Part shown: positions 41,097-50,212 of the stretch, one piece after another
How positions within the stretch are numbered: the first letter of the stretch is position 1
Layout: each line of letters begins with the position of its first letter
NCBI RefSeq assembly: GCF_900091725.1
Contig: NZ_FMBW01000030.1
Span: forward strand, 310,001 to 374,000
Length of the DNA: 64,000 nucleotides
Direction of reading: 5' to 3'
Source: Streptomyces sp. DvalAA-43
Lineage (GTDB): Bacteria > Actinomycetota > Actinomycetes > Streptomycetales > Streptomycetaceae
Position numbers and translations under genes: made by a program
The notes under the pieces: generated by a model
What the model was told of the DNA's origin: nothing
What the model saw: only the letters and a program-made list of their open reading frames with translations
Database searches by the model: none

Positions 41097-41552
41097 CTAC
41101 GACTCCTCGGGAAGTTCCCCGACCCGGTTCTCCCACTTGGTGGAGAGCACGATCGTGGTACGGGTGCGCGAGACGCCCCGTGTGCCACTGAGCCGGCGGA
41201 TGGTCTTCTCCAGGCCGTCCACGTCACCGACGCGCACCTTGAGCATGTACGAGTCGTCGCCCGCGATGAACCAGGCGTCCTCGATCTCCGCGAGGTCCTT
41301 CAGCCGGCGCGCCACGTCCTCGTGGTCGGCCGCGTCGGAGAGCGAGATGCCGATCAGGGCCGTGACCCCGAGCCCCAGGGACGCGGCGTCGACGGTGGCG
41401 CGGTAGCCGGTGATGACACCGGCGGTTTCCAGCCGGTTGATGCGGTCGGTGACGCTGGGCCCGGAGAGCCCGACGAGCCGTCCCAGCTCGGCGTACGAGG
41501 CCCTGCCGTTCTCCCTGAGGGCCTGGATGAGCTGCCTGTCCACCGCGTCCAT
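41097..41552 (-). CDS. Lrp/AsnC-family regulator
   Basis: A 151-aa regulator. N-terminal HTH: DRQLIQALRENGRASYAELG then RLVGLSGPSVTDRINRLE; C-terminal RAM domain: ALIGISLSDAADHEDVARRL and SYMLKVRVGDVDGLEK. ATG 41552 is chosen because GGAAGG lies about 8 nt upstream; an earlier ATG at 41570 has none. Divergent from the 44-aa gene at 41685. It probably senses an amino acid. Confidence 0.92.
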   Translation of the reverse strand: MDAVDRQLIQALRENGRASYAELGRLVGLSGPSVTDRINRLETAGVITGYRATVDAASLGLGVTALIGISLSDAADHEDVARRLKDLAEIEDAWFIAGDDSYMLKVRVGDVDGLEKTIRRLSGTRGVSRTRTTIVLSTKWENRVGELPEES

Positions 41553-41684
41553 ATGACTGAAACCTTCCATTGTTCAGCAGTATCGCGAGTCTACGTGTAG
41601 AATCTAAGGCATGCAGGCTTCATCGCCTGCAAATCTTTCCGAACATCCAAAAAATGCTTTCGAATCTTCAGGAGTGAGAACACC

Positions 41685-41819
41685 GTGTACTCGATCGAGA
41701 TGGCCTACGCCCGGATGCGCGAGCTGCAGGACCTGGCCAACCGCTCGCGTGCCCACCAGCCCGCCGCAGCGCACCGGGTCGACCGGACCCGCAAGCCGCG
41801 CACCATGAAGAAGCGCTGA
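41685..41819 (+). CDS. Conserved small basic protein, 44 aa
   Basis: GTG 41685 preceded by AGGAG opens VYSIEMAYARMRELQDLANR and ends RTRKPRTMKKR with TGA 41817-41819. Third positions are strongly GC-biased and the first half could form an amphipathic helix, followed by a basic tail. It is divergent from the Lrp gene and 8 bp from the convergent ubiX end. It looks like a real small gene that size filters miss. Function unknown; RNA or DNA binding is possible given the basic tail. Confidence 0.6.
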   Translation: MYSIEMAYARMRELQDLANRSRAHQPAAAHRVDRTRKPRTMKKR

Positions 41820-41827
41820 CCACGGTC

Positions 41828-42502
41828 TCAACCACGGGAGTCGCGGGAGCCGCCACCGAGCTCTCCCTCCCACCGGCGGTACAGGTCGTGCGGCACGCCC
41901 GCCGCGTCCAGCACCCGCCCGGCGACGAAGTCCACCAGATCCTGGATGTGCGTCGCCCCCGCGTAGAACGCCGGAGAGGCGGGCAGCACCACGGCTCCCG
42001 CCTCGTCCAGGCTCACCAGATGTTTCAGCGTCTGCCCGTTGAGCGGGGTCTCCCGCACGGCGACGACCAGCTTCCGCCGCTCCTTGAGCGTCACGCTCGC
42101 GGCCCGCTGGAGCAGATCCTTCGAGAGCCCGAGCGCCACCCCCGCCACACAGGCCGTCGAGGCCGGGACGATCAGCATCCCCTTCGCCGGGTACGAACCC
42201 GAGGACGGGCCCGCCGCGAGATCACCGGCCGCCCAGTGCCGTACGCCCGCCACGTCCACGTCGAAGGTGTGCGGCTTCCCGTCCGCCCCGCGCGCCAGCC
42301 AGCTGCGCAGGTCCTCCTGCCAGTGCGCGTCGCGGAAGGCGATCCCGGTCTCGTCCAGCAGCGTCAGCCGCGAGGCCCGGCTCACCACCAGATCGACGCT
42401 CTCCCCCGCGGCCAGCAGACCGCGCAGCACGGCGGCCGCGAATGGGGTGCCCGAAGCGCCTGAAACCCCGACGATCCAAGGCTGCCGCCGTTGCTGACTC
42501 AC
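41828..42502 (-). CDS. ubiX: UbiX-family flavin prenyltransferase (MqnM-like)
   Basis: Makes prenylated FMN, the cofactor required by the UbiD-type decarboxylase. About 224 aa. Motifs: IVGVSGASGTPFAAAVLRGL near the N-terminus, VVSRASRLTLLDE, MLIVPASTACVAGVALGLS, RRKLVVAVRETPLNGQTLKH and LPASPAFYAG. The start is uncertain: GTG 42502 is used; GTG 42520 has AGGAG only 1-2 nt away. Partner of the ubiD gene at 45421 in late menaquinone synthesis. Confidence 0.9.
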   Translation of the reverse strand: MSQQRRQPWIVGVSGASGTPFAAAVLRGLLAAGESVDLVVSRASRLTLLDETGIAFRDAHWQEDLRSWLARGADGKPHTFDVDVAGVRHWAAGDLAAGPSSGSYPAKGMLIVPASTACVAGVALGLSKDLLQRAASVTLKERRKLVVAVRETPLNGQTLKHLVSLDEAGAVVLPASPAFYAGATHIQDLVDFVAGRVLDAAGVPHDLYRRWEGELGGGSRDSRG

Positions 42503-42584
42503 TGAAGTCCCGGAATCCACACTCCTGAGCCTATCCGGCGGTTCGGGACCGGAACCGAATGAGGTGCCTCGGGCGTTCCAGGGG

Positions 42585-42703
42585 TGGGAACAGGAACAGC
42601 CGGGAACGGCAGGGACGACAAGGGGCCCGGCAGGGAACGGCGATGGGCCCCGACAGAAGACGGCAAGGGCCGACAGGGAACGGCAGGGGACCGCAGGGGG
42701 GCA
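42585..42703. repeat. Purine-rich imperfect tandem repeats upstream of the rhomboid gene
   Basis: The top strand carries repeated variants of CRGCAGGGAACGGC (for example in 42629-42645 and 42673-42690) and related GGGAACAGG/GACGGCAAGGGC blocks. It is strongly purine-biased for more than 100 bp directly before the ribosome-binding site at 42697. May fold or slip; no coding potential seen. Confidence 0.5.
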
Positions 42704-42705
42704 CG

Positions 42706-43329
42706 ATGGCCGTATCTTCACATCAATCCGCACCGGCGTGGGACGCGGGCGGCCGCGCGAGGACCGCGGCCAAGGTGATGCTGGTCTGGGTGGCGTTCCT
42801 CTGGCTGCTCGAAATCGTCGACGCCTCGACCGGCCATGCGCTGGACACGTTCGGAATAGAGCCCCGCCGGGCCGCCGAGCTGCTGGACGTGGTGCCCGCG
42901 TCCTTCATCCACTTCGGCTTCGGCCATGTCGCCGCCAACAGCCTGCCGCTGCTGGTCTTCGGCTTCCTGGCCGCGCTGAGCGGCGTCCGCAGATTCGCCG
43001 CCGTGGCCGCGATGATCATCGTGGTCGACGGGCTCGGCGTCTGGCTGGTCTCGCCGAGCGGTTCCAACACGGCGGGCGCGTCCGGACTGGTCTTCGGCCT
43101 CTTCGGCTATCTGCTGGTCCGGGGTTTCGTCGACCGCAGACTGCTCGACATCGGCGCCGGTCTGGTGATCGGCGCGATATGGGGCTCGTCGATCCTGGTG
43201 GGGATCTCCCCCGCCAACACCTCGGTCAGCTGGCAGGGGCATCTGTTCGGGCTGGCGGCGGGCGTGGCGGCGGCGTTCGTCTTCCGCCGCCGGGGCACGC
43301 CGGCATCCGCCCGGCCGCTCATACCGTAG
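42706..43329 (+). CDS. Rhomboid-family intramembrane serine protease
   Basis: A 207-aa polytopic membrane protease. Motifs: SFIHFGFGHVAANSLPLLVF near residues 66-85, the catalytic serine in NTAGASGLVFGLFGYL near residue 126, and the catalytic His in WQGHLFGLAAGVAAAF near 180. Six hydrophobic segments are visible. ATG 42706 is preceded by AGGGGG. Substrates unknown. Confidence 0.9.
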   Translation: MAVSSHQSAPAWDAGGRARTAAKVMLVWVAFLWLLEIVDASTGHALDTFGIEPRRAAELLDVVPASFIHFGFGHVAANSLPLLVFGFLAALSGVRRFAAVAAMIIVVDGLGVWLVSPSGSNTAGASGLVFGLFGYLLVRGFVDRRLLDIGAGLVIGAIWGSSILVGISPANTSVSWQGHLFGLAAGVAAAFVFRRRGTPASARPLIP

Positions 43330-43380
43330 GGCGCGGACGGATCCCGTGGTGCCCGGGTCGGCCCTCGCCCGATGTCCGGG

Positions 43381-44046
43381 TCAGCCCTCGCCCTGACCGG
43401 CGCTCCCCATCGGGCCGACCTTCACCTGGGAGCCGGAGCCGTCCGTGGCGGGCAGCGTGGCGGCGCCCGGCCATTCGAGGGAGAACGACTTCGTCTCGTC
43501 CGGCGGGGTCACCACGAGGCCCGTGACGCGGACGCCGGAGCCGCCCGAGGTGTTGAGCGGGTAGGTGATGCCGAAGTACACCGACTTCCCGTTCTTGAGG
43601 GTCATCGGGGTGGCCTTCTCCCCGGTGCGCTCCGCGGACAGCGACCCCGCGTTGGTCTTCAGGTCGATGCCCGCGTACCCGGAGAGCACGCAGTCCGGGC
43701 CGCCGTTCTTGAACTCCACCGCGACGGTCCCCTCGGTGTCGCCGCCGATGGTGCTGTCCGTCGCGGTGATGTCCAGGTCGTCGGTGCGGCACTTGCCGAC
43801 CTTGCTGTTCGCCTCGGAGCCGTTCCCGGCGGATGTGCCCTGCCCACCGGTCCCCTGCCCGGCGGAGTCCTTCCCACCGTCCTGGGCCGCCGAACCGCCC
43901 GAGCCCGAACCACCGCTCGCGGACGACGCCGAGGACGCGGACGACGGGGCGACCTGTCCCAGGTCGTCCTCACCGTTCTGGCAGGCCGTGAGCGAGAGAC
44001 CGGCGACAACGGCCAGGGCGGCGAAGGTGAGCTTCTGTACGCGCAT
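43381..44046 (-). CDS. DUF4232 lipoprotein
   Basis: A 221-aa exported lipoprotein: signal peptide with lipobox LTAC (Cys near residue 22), a Ser/Gly-rich linker (about 30-80) and a DUF4232 domain with two Cys (KCRTDDL and PDCVLSGYAG) probably forming a disulfide. DUF4232 proteins are frequent in Streptomyces; role unknown, possibly envelope-associated. ATG 44046. Confidence 0.85.
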   Translation of the reverse strand: MRVQKLTFAALAVVAGLSLTACQNGEDDLGQVAPSSASSASSASGGSGSGGSAAQDGGKDSAGQGTGGQGTSAGNGSEANSKVGKCRTDDLDITATDSTIGGDTEGTVAVEFKNGGPDCVLSGYAGIDLKTNAGSLSAERTGEKATPMTLKNGKSVYFGITYPLNTSGGSGVRVTGLVVTPPDETKSFSLEWPGAATLPATDGSGSQVKVGPMGSAGQGEG

Positions 44047-44506
44047 CGTTTCTTCCTCAGTGTCGGTGGGGGGCGGCCGCTCGTTCCGACTCGGTACGAG
44101 CGAGCGTTTCTGATCACCAAGAGCCGCCCGGCCCGCCGAGCCGTTCCGCCCAACCCCCCGCTAATACACCCCTGTTACACGTACAGTCACCACACCGCGC
44201 ACCCCACCGGGCGTGCCCCGCCCGCGCCCGCACCCGCCCCTGCCGCCGTCCGCCAAGGGAAACGGGGGCCGGACAGGGCGCACCGCGCCGTGCCGGAACA
44301 GCGGTTCCCACCACCGTTCCGCGCCCGTAGAAGCCCGCGGCCCACTGCGACGGAGCCGTGACGCGGCGGTCCTTGACCACGACAGCCGGCCTGCCTCGTC
44401 AACCCGCCACGCCCGGGGCAGCCGCCCGTCGAGAACGAGGGCCCGGAGCAGCCCCCATCGAGAACGAACGAGGACCCGGATCCGTCTGCCACGCCCCCGT
44501 GCGGGC
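44047..44506. other. 460-bp intergenic region
   Basis: No gene seen. Near 44160-44190 an AT-richer stretch (CTAATACACCCCTGTTACAC) probably holds the promoter of the DUF4232 gene. At 44418-44480 an imperfect direct repeat occurs, with TCGAGAACGA at 44429-44438 and again at 44458-44467. Both strands otherwise look non-coding. Confidence 0.4.
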
Positions 44507-45424
44507 TCAGACGGTCAGGCCCCGCACCAGCAGATCCAGCAGCGCGCACGCGAAGAGCGCGATGCCGATGAACCCGTTGACCGAGAAGAACGCCCGGTTC
44601 AGCCGGGACAGATCGTGCGGCCGCACCACCCGGTGCTCGTACACGAACGCGACGGCGACGATCACCATGCCGATCCAGTAGAACAGCCCGGCCTCCGTGG
44701 CCAGCCCGAACCACACCAGCAGCCCGGTCGTCACCGCGTGGCAGACCCGCGCGCCCCACAGCGCGGCCGGGATGCCGAATCGGGCCGGCACCGACAGCAC
44801 CCCGTGCGCCCGGTCCGCCTGGACGTCCTGGCAGCCGAAGATCAGGTCGAAGCCGCCGATCCAGATCCCGACCGCGAGGCCGAGGATCACCGCGTCCCAC
44901 GACCAGCTGCCGGTCACCGCCAGCCAGGCGCCGACCGGCCCTATCGCCTGCGCGAGACCGAGGATGGCGTGCGGGTAGTGGGTGAACCGCTTCCCGTACG
45001 GATAGACCACCATCGGTACGACGGCGACCGGCGCGAGCGCCAGGCAGAGCGGGTTCAGCAGCGCGGCCGCGCCAAGGAAGACCACGACGGCGACGAGCGC
45101 CCCCGTCCACGCCGACCTCACCGAGACCGCACCGGTGACCAGCTCCCGGCTCGCGGTGCGCGGGTTACGGGCGTCGATCTCCCGGTCGATGATCCGGTTG
45201 CAGGCCATCGCGAAGGTCCGCAGCCCCACCATCGCGACCGTGACCAGCAGCAGGGTGACCCACTGGATGGACCCGTCCGCCTGGAACATCGCGGTCAGGG
45301 CGGCGATGTACGCGAAGGGCAGCGCGAAGACCGAGTGCTCGATCATCACGAGCCGCAGGAACGCCTTGACCTTGCTGCTCGGTTGTACGGGCCCGGAGCC
45401 CAGTGCTGCTTCGGCGGCGCTCAC
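44507..45424 (-). CDS. mqnP: UbiA-family prenyltransferase (MqnP-like)
   Basis: A 305-aa membrane aromatic prenyltransferase that attaches the polyprenyl chain in menaquinone synthesis. Two Asp-rich motifs: NRIIDREIDARNPRTASREL near residue 80, and DLIFGCQDVQADRAHG near 195. About eight hydrophobic helices. GTG 45424 overlaps the UbiD stop (GTGA), so the two are cotranslated, matching the futalosine-type mqnL/mqnP pairing. Confidence 0.9.
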   Translation of the reverse strand: MSAAEAALGSGPVQPSSKVKAFLRLVMIEHSVFALPFAYIAALTAMFQADGSIQWVTLLLVTVAMVGLRTFAMACNRIIDREIDARNPRTASRELVTGAVSVRSAWTGALVAVVVFLGAAALLNPLCLALAPVAVVPMVVYPYGKRFTHYPHAILGLAQAIGPVGAWLAVTGSWSWDAVILGLAVGIWIGGFDLIFGCQDVQADRAHGVLSVPARFGIPAALWGARVCHAVTTGLLVWFGLATEAGLFYWIGMVIVAVAFVYEHRVVRPHDLSRLNRAFFSVNGFIGIALFACALLDLLVRGLTV

Positions 45425-46878
45425 AGTCCGTATTCCTTCCACCGGCGGTCGACCTTCGCCGCCGTCTCCGGGTCGGACTCGACCATGTCCGGCCAGCCCC
45501 CGTCCCGGGTATAGCCCTCCTCGGGCCACTTCTTCGTCGCGTCGATGCCCGCCTTGCCACCCCAGAACTGCTGGTAGGAGGCATGGTCGAGATGGTCGAC
45601 GGGCCCCTCGGAGACCGTCAGGTCCCGCGCGTAGTCCGTATTGCCGAGGGCGCGCCACGCCACCTCGTGCAGATCGTGGACATCGCAGTCGGAGTCCACG
45701 ACCACGATCAGCTTGGTCAGCGACATCATGTGCGCACCCCAGATGGCGCTCATCACCTTCTGGGCGTGCTTCGGGTACTTCTTGTCGATCGAGACGATCG
45801 CGCAGTTGTGGAAGCCGCCCGCCTCCGGCAGGTGGTAGTCCACGATGTCCGGCACGATGATCTTGAGCAGCGGCAGGAAGAACCGCTCGGTGGCCCGCCC
45901 CAGCGGCCCGTCCTCGGTCGGCGGCCGGCCCACCACGATCGACTGGAGCAGCGGACGCTTCCGCATGGTCACGCAGTCGATGGTCAGCGCGGGGAACGGT
46001 TCCTGCGGCGTGTAGAAGCCGGTGTGGTCGCCGAACGGCCCCTCGGGAAGCATCTCCCCGGGCTCCAGCCAGCCCTCGATGACGACCTCGGCCTGCGCCG
46101 GGACCTGGAGCGGCACGGTCTTGCAGTCGACCATCTCGATCCGCTTGCCCTGGATGAACCCGGCGAAGAGGTACTCGTCGATGTCCCCCGGCAGTGGCGC
46201 GGTGGAGGCGTACGTCACGGCGGGCGGGGCGCCGAACGCGATGGCGACCGGCAGCCGCTCGCCGCGCTTGGCGGCGACCTGGTAGTGGTTGCGGCTGTCC
46301 TTGTGGATCTGCCAGTGCATCCCGATGGTGCGGCGGTCGTGACGCTGGAGCCGGTACAGCCCCAGGTTCCGTACGCCGGTCTCCGGGTGCTTGGTGTGCG
46401 TGAGCCCCAGGTTGAAGAAGGAGCCGCCGTCCTCGGGCCAGGTGAAGAGCGCGGGCAGCAGATCCAGGTCCACGTCGTCGCCGGTGAGGACCACCTCCTG
46501 CACCGGGGCGCTCTCCTGCTTCACCTTCTTCGGCGGCACGTGCACCATCGAGCCGAGCTTGCCGAAGGCCTCCCGCACCCCGACGAAGCCGTGCGGCAGC
46601 TCCGGCTTGAGCAGCCCGCCGATCCTGTCGCTGATGTCGGCGTAGGACTTCAGCCCGAGCGCCTTGAGCAGCCGCTTGTCGGTCCCGAAGACATTCATGG
46701 CCAGGGGCATCGAGGACCCCTTGACGTTCTCGAAGAGCAGCGCGGGGCCGCCCGCCTTGTTCACCCGGTCGACGATCTCGCCGACCTCCAGATAGGGGTC
46801 GACCTCGGCCTTGATGCGCTTGAGCTCGCCCTCGCGCTCCAGGGCCCGGAGGAGGGAACGAAGATCGTCGTAAGCCAT
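45421..46878 (-). CDS. mqnL: UbiD-family decarboxylase (MqnL-like)
   Basis: A 485-aa prenyl-FMN-dependent decarboxylase acting on the 6-carboxynaphthol ring intermediate of menaquinone. Features: LRALEREGELKRI near the N-terminus, NLGLYRLQRHDRRTIGMHWQ (cofactor/metal-binding strand), LPEGPFGDHTGFYTPQEPFP near 285 (catalytic Glu-Arg-Glu region), and IVVVDSDCDVHDLHEVAWR. ATG 46878. Coupled to the UbiA gene; the required UbiX partner is at 41828. Confidence 0.93.
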   Translation of the reverse strand: MAYDDLRSLLRALEREGELKRIKAEVDPYLEVGEIVDRVNKAGGPALLFENVKGSSMPLAMNVFGTDKRLLKALGLKSYADISDRIGGLLKPELPHGFVGVREAFGKLGSMVHVPPKKVKQESAPVQEVVLTGDDVDLDLLPALFTWPEDGGSFFNLGLTHTKHPETGVRNLGLYRLQRHDRRTIGMHWQIHKDSRNHYQVAAKRGERLPVAIAFGAPPAVTYASTAPLPGDIDEYLFAGFIQGKRIEMVDCKTVPLQVPAQAEVVIEGWLEPGEMLPEGPFGDHTGFYTPQEPFPALTIDCVTMRKRPLLQSIVVGRPPTEDGPLGRATERFFLPLLKIIVPDIVDYHLPEAGGFHNCAIVSIDKKYPKHAQKVMSAIWGAHMMSLTKLIVVVDSDCDVHDLHEVAWRALGNTDYARDLTVSEGPVDHLDHASYQQFWGGKAGIDATKKWPEEGYTRDGGWPDMVESDPETAAKVDRRWKEYGL

Positions 46879-47113
46879 GCCGTCCAGTTTGTCATCACCG
46901 TTGGCGATCACCCGGGGTGCCCCACCCCGGCGGCCGCCGGGGCTCCCCATCCCGGCCGTACGATGCCGCCCCGCGCACCGGGAATCCGGTGGTCCGGCCC
47001 GCTCGCCGCCGGTTCACCCCGCTCGCCGTGATATGTCACGGACACCGGCTACGCTGGGCCCCAACCGGGGCGGGACAAGCCCCGCCAACTCTCCGCAGGG
47101 GGACTTTTCCACC

Positions 47114-47509
47114 ATGTTCCGGGCTCTGATCTATCTCCTGCCTCTGGCGCTGACGATCTACGCGTTCATCGACTGCCTGAACACCCCCGAGGACGAGGCC
47201 AAGCACCTGCCGAAGATCGCCTGGGTCTTCATCATCCTGCTGTTCTGGATCGTCGGCCCGATCGTCTGGCTGGCCGCCGGCAAGACGCGCCACGCGCCCG
47301 CCGGAGGCCGTACACCGTCCGAATGGCACCGCAACCACCGTTCGCGGTGGGTGGCACCGGACGACAATCCGGAGTTCCTGAACGCGCTGAAGGAAGAGAA
47401 CAAGAAGGACGAGTCGCTCCTCAAGGACTGGGAGGCCGATCTGCGCCGCCGCGAGGAGGAGCTGAAGCGCCGCGAGAACGGGGAGAGCCCGAGCCCCTCG
47501 GGCGAGTAG
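47114..47509 (+). CDS. PLD nuclease N-terminal (PLDc_N) membrane protein
   Basis: A 131-aa protein with two membrane helices (ALIYLLPLALTIYAFIDCL and IAWVFIILLFWIVGPIVWLA), the conserved PLDc_N layout, then a long charged coiled-coil-like tail (LKDWEADLRRREEELKRREN). ATG 47114 follows GGGGGAC about 10 nt upstream. Divergent from the UbiD gene. Despite the family name it has no nuclease motif. Confidence 0.85.
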   Translation: MFRALIYLLPLALTIYAFIDCLNTPEDEAKHLPKIAWVFIILLFWIVGPIVWLAAGKTRHAPAGGRTPSEWHRNHRSRWVAPDDNPEFLNALKEENKKDESLLKDWEADLRRREEELKRRENGESPSPSGE

Positions 47510-47531
47510 CCCCCCGGACCGGGAGGACCGT

Positions 47532-47990
47532 ATGAACGGCGTGGCCATGGACGACGCGGACATGCTCGCCATCGCCCTCGCGGAGGCCCGTACCGGACTC
47601 ACCGAGGGCGGGGTGCCCATCGGCGCCGCCCTGTACGGGCCGGACGGCGCCCTCCTCGGCCGGGGGCGCAACCGGCGCGTCCAGGACGGCGATCCCTCCC
47701 TGCACGCGGAGACCGCGGCCTTCCGCGCGGCCGGGCGGCAGCGCTCGTACCGGGGTACGACGATGGCGACGACGCTCTCCCCCTGCTGGTACTGCAGCGG
47801 CCTCGTGCGGCAGTTCGGGATCTCCCGGGTGGTGATCGGCGAGGCGCGGACGTTCCGCGGCGGGCACGACTGGCTGGCCTGGCACGGCGTGGAGATCGTG
47901 CTGCTCGACGACGCCGAATGCGTCGCGCTCATGCGGGATTTCGTCCGGGACCACCCCGATCTCTGGAACGAGGACATCGGCGCCGGCTGA
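47532..47990 (+). CDS. Cytosine/guanine deaminase-family zinc enzyme
   Basis: A 152-aa hydrolytic deaminase resembling yeast-type cytosine deaminase. The zinc and proton-transfer motif HAETAAFRAAG lies near residues 57-67, and SPCWYCSGLV near 83-92 supplies the two Cys ligands. It ends MRDFVRDHPDLWNEDIGAG, a typical tail for this subgroup. GGGAGG precedes ATG 47532. It sits 22 bp after the PLDc_N gene and may share its transcript. Confidence 0.9.
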   Translation: MNGVAMDDADMLAIALAEARTGLTEGGVPIGAALYGPDGALLGRGRNRRVQDGDPSLHAETAAFRAAGRQRSYRGTTMATTLSPCWYCSGLVRQFGISRVVIGEARTFRGGHDWLAWHGVEIVLLDDAECVALMRDFVRDHPDLWNEDIGAG

Positions 47991-48115
47991 TCCCCCGTCC
48001 CCCGCCGCACACCCCCTCAAGACGTTCGAAAATCCTCTCCACTCCCCAACACCCGGGCTATATCCTCGTGTTGACGGTGTGACAGATCGGATGGAGCGTC
48101 GACGCTGGGGGTGCT

Positions 48116-50212
48116 GTGGAGAGAGAGCTGTACGGACGCGAGGCGATCTTCGACGACGACGGACTTGCCGCGCGCCTGACCGGCCTCACTCCGTACGGCT
48201 CCGCCCGGGTCGCCTACGAGCACCGCGACGATCCCCCGGTCGCCGTGCTGACCGGCGGTCGCGGCATGGGCAAGACGGCCGTCCTCAAGCAGCTGCGCCA
48301 TCTGTACCGGGAGATCACCCCGGTCGCCCTGATCGACTGCGAGACCGTCGTGGCGCCCGAGGACGCGGGGCCCGGCTGGACCCCGGTGACCGGGGCGCTG
48401 CCGGAGTTCGCCACCCAGCTGACGGCGAGGGTGCACGCCGCGCGTCCGGTGTCGTTCCCCCGGCTGAGCCTCGGGCTCGTGGCGGTCGCCTCCATCTCCT
48501 GGACCCGCGAGGACGAGACACGGGCGCGGCGGGACCTGCAGTCGCTCGGCCCGATCCTGGCGACCGTCGACGGCCGCGGGGACGCGGCGACCGGCTGGGT
48601 CACCAAAGTGCTGACGAAGCTGGCCGCCAACGCCTTCGACTCGATGGCCCCGATGGCCGGGATGATCGCGGAAGCCACCATCGAGACGGTCCTGGAGGAA
48701 TCGTTCAGCCGCTTCCAGCGCCGTTCGGCGGACTGGTACGGAAGCTATCCGCACGCGGGCGGCAACGGCCGGATCGGGCTGCGTCAGCTGGCGGTCGACT
48801 TCGAGCGCGGCGCTGATCTGCGCCGCCGGGCCGAGGACCATCTGGTGCTCGCGCTGGCCGCGGACCTGGTCGCGGCGTACGGGGGGCTGGCCTGGGGCGC
48901 CCGCCGGGGCCGCCCGGTGCTGCTGATCGACAACGCGCACACCCCGCTGGGCCGGCAGCTGGTGGAGCCGCTGCTCCGGCAGCGGGCCGCCGGGGCCCGG
49001 GACCGGATCGCGGTGTTCGCCTCCTCCCGGGTCCGGGACCATGAGGGGCTGAGCCATGCGGTACGGCGGCGGCTGCCGGAGGTGGCGCACGGTTCGCGCT
49101 GGTCCAGGGGGACGGGGGTGACGTCCGGGATCCTGGCCGTGGAGCTGACCCCGCTCGATCCGGAGCAGGTGCGCTCCGCGTTCGACCGGCACGACCGGGC
49201 GGGCCGCATCCCGGCCGGGCTGGCCCGTGGTGTGCACCGGCTGACGGGCGGGCGTCCGCTGGCGGTGGAGCTGCTGGCGCTGGCGGCGGGCGAGGCGGCG
49301 GAGCCCGCGTCGCTGGTGCCGGGATCGCTGCTGGACCTCATGGTGGAGGTGCGCGAGGACCGGGCACCGGCGCAGGTGGCGGACGAGCTGCTGACGCGGC
49401 TGCTGCCGGGGGCCGAACAGCGGCTGGACTTCCTCTCCGTGCTGGCCGCCGCGCACGGCGAGGACTCGGCGCGGCTGCTGGCGGGGAGCCGTCTCGGCCG
49501 GGGGTCGCCGGACGGCGATGTGGCACTGCGGATGCGTGATGCGCTGCGGGCGGACGACTGGCCCGTCGGGCGCGGCCACTTCGTCGCCGATCCGCTGCTG
49601 CGGTCGCTGCTCCTGCACCGCCTGCGGTTCCAGGACGGCGACCATCCGTCCTACGCGGTCTGGCAGGCCGTGCATGTCTCGCTGCGCGGGGCGTACGCCC
49701 CCGGCGGCCGCCACCCGAGCGTCCCGCATCTGCTGCACCAGAAGCTGGTGCTGGGTGACGCGGAGACGTGCGTGGGACATCTGCGGCTCCGGTTCGACGA
49801 ACCGGACGTGTCGGCGTGGCTCGCGCTGCTGCGCTTCGTCGCCTCGGCACCGTACCCGCGCACCCGGGGGTCCGCCGGCCCCGATCCCCGGCGCGCGGTC
49901 GCGCTCGGCCGGGCGGACAACACGGTGCCGCGAGGGCTCGAACCGTCGGCCGCGGAGCTGCACGTACTGCTGCGCCGGCTGCTGCACGGCGTATGGCTGC
50001 TGTCCGATCCGCTGGCCCTGCCGGACGAAGAGGTGACCGACAAGATGGCGCACGAACTGCGGCAACTGTCCGGCAGACATCCGACGGGCAACAGCCTGCT
50101 GTGGGACGCGGCCACGCACTGGCCCCGGGACATCAGGGCCTGGCGGCCGCTGTCCATGCCGCCGGGCGAGCCGGGCGCGGGCGGGCGGGGGAACGGCGGG
50201 CCCGATGCGTAA
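48116..50212 (+). CDS. Large P-loop NTPase (STAND-like) of unknown role
   Basis: A 698-aa predicted cytoplasmic NTPase. Walker A VLTGGRGMGKTAVLKQL near residues 43-60 and Walker B RPVLLIDNAHTPLG near 268. A later region, PEQVRSAFDRHDRAGRIPAG then VHRLTGGRPLAVELLALAAG, looks like the winged-helix/GxP segment of STAND ATPases. The C-terminal third is helical and Leu/Arg-rich, with no known repeat recognised. GTG 48116. It overlaps the downstream sensor gene by 8 nt. No membrane segments. Confidence 0.75.
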   Translation: MERELYGREAIFDDDGLAARLTGLTPYGSARVAYEHRDDPPVAVLTGGRGMGKTAVLKQLRHLYREITPVALIDCETVVAPEDAGPGWTPVTGALPEFATQLTARVHAARPVSFPRLSLGLVAVASISWTREDETRARRDLQSLGPILATVDGRGDAATGWVTKVLTKLAANAFDSMAPMAGMIAEATIETVLEESFSRFQRRSADWYGSYPHAGGNGRIGLRQLAVDFERGADLRRRAEDHLVLALAADLVAAYGGLAWGARRGRPVLLIDNAHTPLGRQLVEPLLRQRAAGARDRIAVFASSRVRDHEGLSHAVRRRLPEVAHGSRWSRGTGVTSGILAVELTPLDPEQVRSAFDRHDRAGRIPAGLARGVHRLTGGRPLAVELLALAAGEAAEPASLVPGSLLDLMVEVREDRAPAQVADELLTRLLPGAEQRLDFLSVLAAAHGEDSARLLAGSRLGRGSPDGDVALRMRDALRADDWPVGRGHFVADPLLRSLLLHRLRFQDGDHPSYAVWQAVHVSLRGAYAPGGRHPSVPHLLHQKLVLGDAETCVGHLRLRFDEPDVSAWLALLRFVASAPYPRTRGSAGPDPRRAVALGRADNTVPRGLEPSAAELHVLLRRLLHGVWLLSDPLALPDEEVTDKMAHELRQLSGRHPTGNSLLWDAATHWPRDIRAWRPLSMPPGEPGAGGRGNGGPDA

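Noticed and set aside
48017..50119. Minus-strand 700-codon Arg/Gln/His-rich frame
   Set aside because: Antisense to the NTPase gene, which shows Walker A and B motifs, a shared operon with the receptor and coding-like third positions.
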